Below are positions 7,231 through 11,921 of a DNA stretch of 11,921 nt, in pieces. A program made the translations under genes and the position numbers. Numbering within the stretch: the stretch's first letter is position 1; each line of letters opens with the position of its first letter. This stretch comes from Thermoplasmata archaeon. GTDB lineage: Archaea > Thermoplasmatota > Thermoplasmata > UBA184. The stretch lies in contig JASHXN010000068.1 in assembly GCA_030043505.1 (NCBI GenBank), positions 1 to 11,921 of the forward strand, written 5' to 3'. The notes beneath the pieces are model-generated. The model was given only the letters and a program-made list of their open reading frames with translations, ran no database searches and was not told the DNA's origin.

Positions 7231-7603
7231 GTCCGATTCGGCTGTCGTGTCTCCCCGACGAGCTCGCCGGCCGGACGCCCAGCTCGGCGAGACCCCACCC
7301 GCCGCCGGCTCGCCACGCACCCGAACCAGTTGAGCCTCCCAGCCCCCGGTGCGAGCGAGTTCGCTCGGCCGCGTCGCGGAGCGGGGCTTGCATCGACGTA
7401 GTCACGGCACGGCCAACCGACCACACTTCGTTAGGGTATGGGGTTGCATCGATCGCGACCCAGGGTGCTAGCGTCGGACCTCGACGCGAGGGCGCGTGGA
7501 AACTCGGACCGTCGACTCGATGCGCTGCTCTCCAAAACCTTCCCACCCGCTTCCGCGCGTTCATCCGCCCATGCGCCATCGGGATTTCTCGAGAACGCGG
7601 GGC
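7218..7603. other. 386-bp divergent intergenic region
   Basis: This separates the minus-strand methyltransferase from the plus-strand surface protein. I see no convincing gene. Open frames crossing it on both strands have no recognisable protein features. It contains an imperfect palindrome, CGAGCGA (7352-7358), GT, TCGCTCG (7361-7367), and a hairpin pairing CTCGCCG (7263-7269) with CGGCGAG (7285-7291). AT-richer patches around 7426-7437 and 7531-7538 could hold the plus-strand promoter, but neither has ideal spacing to a start codon. Confidence 0.4.
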
Positions 7604-8623
7604 ATGAACCGTCCGCAGAGACAGCATCACGTCAGGCGCCCACCGGGCCGTGCTATTCCCCGCTCGGCCTGGGGAGGGCTGGGTCTTCTCGTCACGTTCT
7701 GCGTCGTCGCTGCCTTCGGCGCCGGTACTCCGATGGGGCCCGCTGCCCGTCTCGCTCCCGCGATGGTCGACGTGAGGGATGCCCACGGCTCACCTAACGT
7801 GTCCGAGACTCGAGTCGCTCCGGGAACCACCTCCGAGGGGCTCATCGAATTCAACGAAACCGGTTTGCCGGCTCACACCCGCTGGTATGCCGAACTGAAC
7901 GGTCAGAACGAGAGCAGCTCCTCCGCATCGATCCCGTTCATCGTCGCGTACGGTACCTACACCTTCCGCGTCGGGTCGGCCGGGTACACTGCGAGTCCGG
8001 ATTCCGGATCCGTGACGCTCGACCACACGGCCCGGGGCGAGCCCGTCAGTTTCCGCCTCACCTGGGCCGGGCCGTACACCGCCACCTTCACCGAAACGGG
8101 GCTTCCTGCCGGTACCACCTGGTTCGTCACGTTCAACGGTACGACGCGGGCGTGGAACACGACCACGGCCCGCTACTCCGACCTGAGCCCGGGAAACTAC
8201 ACGTTCCGAGTCCTCCCGGTGGGAAACGACCTCGGGAACCCCGGCGGCGGCACGCTGACGGTTCGTATCGTGAACGTGAGCCTCGCGATCGCGTTCTACG
8301 TGCCGGTGTCGAGCAATCCGGGGCCGACCCCCGTGTGGGAGTGGTGGTTCGCGGTCGGCGTCCTCGCCTTGTGGGGACTCTGGGTCGCGTACATCGCTTA
8401 CCGATGTTTTGGCGCCCCCGCCGCCAACGTTCCGCTCGATCCAGGGTTCCAACGGTCCGGGGCGGCCCGCTTTGCCCTCCACCTTGGATTGATGATCGCC
8501 TACCTGGCCGCACTAGGGTTCGCGCTGGGGGTTCAACTGAGCGCGGGTCCCCTCCTCATCGGGGGATTCTTCCTCGTCTTCCTGGTCGGGGCCGTGGCGG
8601 GCGCCGCGCGCGCGGGCCTCTGA
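7604..8623 (+). CDS. Membrane surface protein with two GLP-type repeats and three C-terminal helices
   Basis: From the ATG at 7604 the protein has 339 residues. ATGs at 7571 and 7520 and a GTG at 7496 would give longer Arg-rich N-termini. 7604 is preferred because it puts a basic segment directly before the signal-like helix (about residues 22-40). Two tandem modules follow, F-N-E-T-G-L-P-A-H-T-R-W (83-94) and F-T-E-T-G-L-P-A-G-T-T-W (162-173). Each leads to a G-x-Y-x-F-R-V strand (117-123 and 197-203), with about 78 residues between equivalent positions. This is the same module as in the Kelch protein. Seven sequons lie in or next to the repeats. Three membrane helices follow (about 246-268, 289-311, 315-335). 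The likely topology is an exterior repeat region on a small membrane domain. The function is unknown. Adhesion, S-layer attachment or sensing are all possible. Confidence 0.82.
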   Translation: MNRPQRQHHVRRPPGRAIPRSAWGGLGLLVTFCVVAAFGAGTPMGPAARLAPAMVDVRDAHGSPNVSETRVAPGTTSEGLIEFNETGLPAHTRWYAELNGQNESSSSASIPFIVAYGTYTFRVGSAGYTASPDSGSVTLDHTARGEPVSFRLTWAGPYTATFTETGLPAGTTWFVTFNGTTRAWNTTTARYSDLSPGNYTFRVLPVGNDLGNPGGGTLTVRIVNVSLAIAFYVPVSSNPGPTPVWEWWFAVGVLALWGLWVAYIAYRCFGAPAANVPLDPGFQRSGAARFALHLGLMIAYLAALGFALGVQLSAGPLLIGGFFLVFLVGAVAGAARAGL

Positions 8624-8735
8624 CGGTCACCCGGACCGCGCGGAGAAGCAGGCCGGAGACCGGTATTCCACCGGGACCGCACGCACGAGAAGGTGCCGCC
8701 CCGCCCGCGCCTATCCAGATCCGGGCGACGGCCGT

Positions 8736-9905
8736 CTACGCTACGTGGGCCAGCCCGGTTCCGGTGTTGTAGAGGAGGATACGCTCGTCGGGCCGGACCA
8801 GGCCCCGTTGGAGGAGTTCCGGAAGCGCCGCCCAGGTCGCGGCGCCTTCCGACGAGGCGAGGAGGCCGAAACGTGACGCAAGCGTCCGCGACGCCGAGGC
8901 GATCGCACTGTCGGAGACCGCGACCGCCGACCCCTTCGAGGCCCGGATCGCGTCCAGCACTCTTTCGGAGCCGAACGGGGCGGGAACGAGCAGCCCGGAG
9001 GCGATCGTCCGAGGTTCCGCCCACGGCTCCACCCGAGGGGCTCCCTGCTCGATCGCTCGGACCACGGGCGCACAGCCGGTCGACTGCACCGCGATCAGCC
9101 GCGGCTCGCCCTCGACCAGGCCGAGTTCGCGGAGTTCGGCGAATCCCTTGTGCATGCCGACCAAGCCCGTGCCCCCGCCGGTGGGATAGACGATGGCGTC
9201 CGGGAGAGCGTCGGCGCCGCACTGCTCGACGATCTCGAGGGCCATGGTCTTCTTTCCCTCGACCCGGTACGGCTCGCGCAGCGTCGACATGTCGAACGCG
9301 CCGGTGCCCGCCTCGCGGCGGCGGGCCTCCTCGCCGGCGTCTCGGATCGTCTCCCCGGCCCGCACCACGTTCGCCCCCAGGAAGCTGGCAGCACGGTCGC
9401 TTCCCGGGGCCGCCGCGCGCGGGAGGTAGACGGTCGCGCTCAGCCCCGCCCGCGCGGCGTACGCCGCTAACGCGATGCCGGCGTTCCCTGCGCTCGGGAC
9501 GAACAGGCGGCGAAGGCCCAGCTCGCGCGCCCGGGAGACCGCTACGGCCATGCCACGCGCCTTGAACGAACCGGTCGGCAATCCTCCATCGTCCTTGACC
9601 GAGAGGTCGATCTGCGGGAATTCGGCGGGCCGACCGAGGTGCAGGACCGGCGAGAGCCCCTCCCCCAGCGTGACGACCGACTCGGTCGTACGGACCGGTA
9701 AGAGCTCGCGGTACCTCCACAACGAGGCAGGTCGACCGGGGATCCTCTCCCACCACTCTCGACCTCGGAAATCCGCGAGGTCGTACGTCGCGAACAGCGG
9801 TCCGTGGCACGTGGGGCACGTGCCGTGCACGCCATCGGCCGGAACGCTGGAACCGCAAGGGGGACACGAGAGAGATCGCAGCCGGGAGCCGGTGTTCGAC
9901 GTCAT
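8736..9905 (-). CDS. thrC: Threonine synthase
   Basis: The product has 389 residues and converts O-phosphohomoserine to threonine and phosphate using PLP in the cytoplasm. The PLP-binding Lys is K115 in P-T-G-S-F-K-A-R-G-M. S-A-G-N-A-G (138-143) supplies the Asn that contacts the cofactor ring, and P-T-G-G-G-T-G (241-247) is the phosphate-binding loop. The C-terminus L-Y-N-T-G-T-G-L fits the family. An N-terminal zinc-ribbon segment has C14-x2-C17 and C30-x2-C33, common in archaeal and actinobacterial enzymes of this type. The length is normal. The ATG at 9903-9905 lies 9 nt beyond the upstream methyltransferase's stop, with no promoter between, so the two are cotranscribed. PLP-fold relatives such as threonine dehydratase or cysteate synthase are less likely given the zinc ribbon and loop sequence. 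No other threonine-pathway gene is visible here. Confidence 0.93.
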   Translation of the reverse strand: MTSNTGSRLRSLSCPPCGSSVPADGVHGTCPTCHGPLFATYDLADFRGREWWERIPGRPASLWRYRELLPVRTTESVVTLGEGLSPVLHLGRPAEFPQIDLSVKDDGGLPTGSFKARGMAVAVSRARELGLRRLFVPSAGNAGIALAAYAARAGLSATVYLPRAAAPGSDRAASFLGANVVRAGETIRDAGEEARRREAGTGAFDMSTLREPYRVEGKKTMALEIVEQCGADALPDAIVYPTGGGTGLVGMHKGFAELRELGLVEGEPRLIAVQSTGCAPVVRAIEQGAPRVEPWAEPRTIASGLLVPAPFGSERVLDAIRASKGSAVAVSDSAIASASRTLASRFGLLASSEGAATWAALPELLQRGLVRPDERILLYNTGTGLAHVA

Positions 9906-9914
9906 CGGTGTCTG

Positions 9915-10757
9915 CTACTTGCGCCGGCCGGGGCGTCGGCGATCAACTCCGGATCCTCTCCCGGGAGCCGACGTCTTCCGTAGGCTCCAAAGACACTCGA
10001 TCGGCCAGTGACGCGCCCATTCCTGATCCCGTTTCGAGAGGTAAGTGCTGAGCGGGTTCCGGGGCGCTACGGGTTCGATCAACCGCTCGACCCCCAGTCC
10101 GTTCTCCTGGAAGAGGCGGAACCAGTCGGAGTAGGTGAGTTGGAACTCCACGGTGTCCGCCGTGCGGAGCGCGTGGAGACCGAAGTAGTCCCGCACGAGC
10201 CGACGCGACATCCCCCGACGGGCCAGCGTCTCGGCGACCGAACGGAGCGGCCCGGCGTGCGCGAAGGCGAACACGCCGCCGGGCCGCAGGACTCGAGCGA
10301 CCTCGGGGACCGTCCGGAACGGGTCCGCGAAGGTCGTCGCCCCGTAATCGGACAGGACGAGGTCGAAACTCGCATCCGGAAACGGCGTCCGCTCGGCCGG
10401 GGCGGCGATCAGGGGAACGTCGAGTCCGGCGGCGCGAACCTTCGCCCGAGCCTGCGAGAGGCGGGTCGGCGAGAAGTCGAGCCCCACGGCTCGAGCCCCT
10501 CTGCGCGCCAGGGCGATCGACCACCACGCTGCCCCGCACCCGAGCTCGAGGATGTCCCGCCCCCGAACCGGGCCCAGCAACTGAAGCTCTCGCTCGGGGA
10601 CGCGGAACATGCCCCACGCCTCGCCCCCGTAGCGTTCCAGGTCGCGTCGATTGTGGGTCTCGTACCATCCAGCGGTCCGGTCCCACGCCGCACGGTTGGC
10701 GGCACGATACCGCTCGGGACGCTCGACAGGACAGGGGGAACGAGGGGTCGACGCCAT
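9915..10757 (-). CDS. Class I SAM-dependent methyltransferase (Methyltransf_11 type)
   Basis: Starting at the ATG at 10755-10757 the protein has 280 residues. Motif I is I-L-E-L-G-C-G-A-A-W-W-S (69-80), and the strand-2 acidic residue is D94 in V-G-L-D-F-S. A-A-P-A-E-R-T-P-F-P-D-A-S-F-D-L-V-L (118-135) and V-L-R-P-G-G-V-F (156-163) complete the UbiE-like core. The conserved N-terminal segment N-R-A-A-W-D-R-T-A-G-W-Y (21-32) precedes it. The W-W in motif I in place of the usual T/G is typical of a subgroup of small-molecule methyltransferases with no assigned substrate. The open frame extends 55 codons further upstream (to 10922), but that stretch overlaps the neighbouring membrane-protein gene and has no coding character. 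A TATA-like TTTAG centred 26 nt before this ATG supports the shorter start and a leaderless mRNA. It heads an operon with threonine synthase. Confidence 0.85.
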   Translation of the reverse strand: MASTPRSPCPVERPERYRAANRAAWDRTAGWYETHNRRDLERYGGEAWGMFRVPERELQLLGPVRGRDILELGCGAAWWSIALARRGARAVGLDFSPTRLSQARAKVRAAGLDVPLIAAPAERTPFPDASFDLVLSDYGATTFADPFRTVPEVARVLRPGGVFAFAHAGPLRSVAETLARRGMSRRLVRDYFGLHALRTADTVEFQLTYSDWFRLFQENGLGVERLIEPVAPRNPLSTYLSKRDQEWARHWPIECLWSLRKTSAPGRGSGVDRRRPGRRK

Positions 10758-10778
10758 CGGGTCGGGACCGGGACGCGG

Positions 10779-10786
10779 AACTAAAC
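10779..10786 (-). promoter_or_regulatory. TATA-like box of the methyltransferase-thrC operon
   Basis: On the minus strand this reads GTTTAGTT, with its TTTAG core at -24 to -28 from the A of the ATG at 10757. It is preceded by purine-rich GGAAG, which could serve as a BRE. The spacing predicts transcription starting at the start codon. Confidence 0.55.
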
Positions 10787-10822
10787 CTTCCGCGGACGGC
10801 TCGAGGGGACCTGCGAGTCGGC

Positions 10823-11398
10823 TTACGACGCGGGGTCGTCCGTCGAGTCGGGATCGGGCGTGAAGCCGCACCGGGGACAGCTCGGCAGATCTCGTAGGAT
10901 GAGGGCATCGCAGGAGCGGCAAGGACCCCGGTCCGCCGGGACGAGCAGGTAGCAGGGACCGTTAGGAACGCTCATGGCCACAGCCCCTGCCGCCGCCGCG
11001 AGCAGCGTCCCGACCAGAAAGCCGCCGCCCGCGGAGAGCGAGACGACCGCGAGTGCGATCAGGGCGAGTCCTCCGGAGTGATGTTCATCTCGAGGGGGCC
11101 ACAGCGTGAACGCCAGGGCGGCGATGCAGAACCCGAGAAATGCGCCCCACGCACCGAGACCCACGAGCCAGCCGTCGGGAACCTTGGGGTCCGAAAGTAT
11201 CGGTGGGGCGCGTACCGCCACCAAGAACAGCCCGTTGGCCACGATGAGGACGCCCGAGGTCGCGGCGAGGTAAGCGGAGGCGAGGAGGCGGGTATCGCGG
11301 ACCCGCACCAGATGGTGTTGGGTCGTCCCTCGGGGGTCGGCTGCGAAGCTTCTACGGGATTGCTCCTCAAGGACCGGCGCTTCGGTCAAGACGCTCAC
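10823..11398 (-). CDS. Four-helix membrane protein with C-terminal zinc ribbon
   Basis: I do not recognise the family. With the GTG at 11396-11398 the protein has 191 residues. A TTG at 11447-11449 would give 208, and positions here count from it. Hydrophobic stretches lie at about 55-79, 94-117 and 128-159, the last long enough for two helices, giving probably four membrane passes. The C-terminal tail has C177-x2-C180 and C191-x2-C194, a treble-clef or rubredoxin-like zinc ribbon (C-R-S-C, then C-P-R-C-G) exposed after the last helix, then an acidic Asp/Ser/Pro end. Such membrane-plus-ribbon proteins are common among archaeal hypotheticals and usually have no known function. A TATA-like element (11416-11423) favours a start near 11398 over the distal TTG. 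The gene ends 65 nt before the methyltransferase ATG, which has its own promoter. Confidence 0.75.
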   Translation of the reverse strand: MSVLTEAPVLEEQSRRSFAADPRGTTQHHLVRVRDTRLLASAYLAATSGVLIVANGLFLVAVRAPPILSDPKVPDGWLVGLGAWGAFLGFCIAALAFTLWPPRDEHHSGGLALIALAVVSLSAGGGFLVGTLLAAAAGAVAMSVPNGPCYLLVPADRGPCRSCDALILRDLPSCPRCGFTPDPDSTDDPAS

Positions 11399-11415
11399 CG
11401 GGCATTGACTGGTCT

Positions 11416-11423
11416 GTACATTA
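11416..11423 (-). promoter_or_regulatory. Possible TATA box for the zinc-ribbon membrane protein
   Basis: The minus strand reads TAATGTAC, centred about 22 nt before the GTG at 11398. This is slightly closer than the usual 26 nt, so transcription might start just inside the assigned start, and a TTG at 11387-11389 is then possible. Confidence 0.3.
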
Positions 11424-11465
11424 GGGACGAAGCGGCGAAGCACCCCCAATTCCGACCCGCAGAAA

Positions 11466-11488
11466 GGCCCCCCGGACGGCGGGGGGCC
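11466..11488 (-). terminator. GC hairpin followed by a short T-tract
   Basis: GGCCCCCC (11466-11473) and GGGGGGCC (11481-11488) are perfect 8-bp complements around a 7-base loop. On the minus strand the stem is followed by TTTCT. It lies about 150 nt downstream of the small membrane-protein gene ending at 11642 and before the next minus-strand gene, which fits an intrinsic-type terminator. Confidence 0.5.
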
Positions 11489-11641
11489 AGCACAGTTTCG
11501 CTGGGCGCACGTGGCCGGAACGGTTCGGGATGGGCAGGGCCACGGTCACCTCGCAACTCCGAAACCGTGACTCCCTCGTCCGGCCGGTTCGACCGACGGC
11601 CAAGGGCGACGGGCGGAACGCGGGAACCTGGACGCTCGGTC

Positions 11642-11860
11642 CTAGGGTCCCTTGGGAGCCGCGGGGCCCTTCGGCGATGACGACGTGTCCGTCATCCCGA
11701 GCAATACCGTAGCAATCCCACCCACCACTGCGGCCAAGCCACCGGCGATCAGGAGGCCGTAACCGAGGTTGAGGTTGTGCGCAGCCCAACCGGAACTCTG
11801 CCCGACGAGACAGGTCGCAACCGCGAACAAGGTGACCGAGGCAGCGCCGGCTACCTTCAC
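11642..11860 (-). CDS. Small two-helix membrane protein, possibly 5' partial
   Basis: From a GTG at 11858-11860 this is 72 residues with two hydrophobic helices: about 4-19 (GAASVTLFAVATCLVG) and 32-55 (LGYGLLIAGGLAAVVGGIATVLLG). A hydrophilic Ser/Pro/Lys-rich tail ends in a repeated P-K-G-P. Reading on upstream in the same frame gives H-A-E-L-K-R-S-H-K-R before the GTG, and no stop occurs before the window edge at 11921. The gene may therefore begin outside the window, and the GTG is only the first start visible. No family is recognised. The position of the hydrophobic segments and the Gly/Ala-rich second helix suggest an integral membrane protein. Confidence 0.55.
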   Translation of the reverse strand: MKVAGAASVTLFAVATCLVGQSSGWAAHNLNLGYGLLIAGGLAAVVGGIATVLLGMTDTSSSPKGPAAPKGP

Positions 11861-11921
11861 GCGCTTGTGGCTTCTCTTCAGCTCCGCGTGCCGACGTAGC
11901 GATACGGCGGAGCGGGCGAAC

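Noticed and set aside
7214..7786. Minus-strand open frame of 190 codons across the divergent intergenic region
   Set aside because: No domains, low-complexity Arg/Gly/Ser composition, and it overlaps the surface-protein signal sequence and the methyltransferase Shine-Dalgarno.
8661..8675. CCGGT-ATTCC-ACCGG hairpin between the convergent surface-protein and thrC genes
   Set aside because: Only a 5-bp stem with no T-run on either strand. Expected by chance at this GC content.
11583..11602. GGTTCGACC resembling a tRNA T-loop
   Set aside because: The flanks do not make a T-stem with the conserved G-C closing pair, and no anticodon or D arm can be folded upstream.
1..11921. CRISPR arrays, insertion sequences, transposase or integrase genes, rRNA or tRNA
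   Set aside because: No regularly spaced repeats, terminal inverted repeats with a transposase, or cloverleaf-forming sequences were seen on reading both strands.

Overview
The window is GC-rich archaeal DNA, most likely from an uncultivated Thermoplasmatota lineage of the acid-soil or sediment type. This is an inference without a database search. The support is: surface proteins carrying the repeat 'F-x-E-(T/S)-G-x-P-x-x-T-x-W', a membrane beta-propeller rich in N-glycosylation sequons, a KaiC/RAD55-type protein, a membrane-tethered winged-helix protein, and TATA-like boxes about 26 nt before ATG codons, which suggest leaderless mRNAs. At least one gene instead has a textbook Shine-Dalgarno site.

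Layout. 1-805 (+): remnant of an alpha/beta-hydrolase plus class III nucleotide cyclase fusion, broken by a frameshift near 110-122 and cut off inside the cyclase domain exactly where the next, convergent gene ends. 806-1816 (-): tandem GNAT acetyltransferase. 1947-2735 (-): KaiC/RAD55-like protein whose Walker A motif is lost. 2962-3666 (-): SAM methyltransferase whose family-like N-terminus continues upstream with no start codon. 3667-3964: non-coding apart from that extension, with clustered CGGATC motifs. 3965-4612 (-) and 4682-6355 (-): a membrane-tethered winged-helix protein directly downstream of a membrane-anchored Kelch protein, probably one operon. 6432-7217 (-): TylM1/DesVI-like methyltransferase with a perfect Shine-Dalgarno and GTG start. 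7218-7603: divergent control region. 7604-8623 (+): surface protein with two GLP-type repeats and three C-terminal membrane helices. 8736-9905 and 9915-10757 (-): threonine synthase downstream of a third methyltransferase, 9 nt apart, from one promoter. 10823-11398 (-): four-helix membrane protein with a C-terminal zinc ribbon. 11642-11860 (-): small two-helix membrane protein, open to the window edge, followed by a GC hairpin with a T-tract.

How the genes may fit together. Metabolic content is light: threonine synthase, acetyltransferase and three methyltransferases. The distinctive theme is the cell surface. Two proteins share one extracellular repeat family, and one of them is followed by a DNA-binding protein that is itself anchored in the membrane. 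That pair is the best candidate for an undescribed surface-to-DNA signalling unit. No RNA genes, CRISPR arrays or insertion sequences were found.
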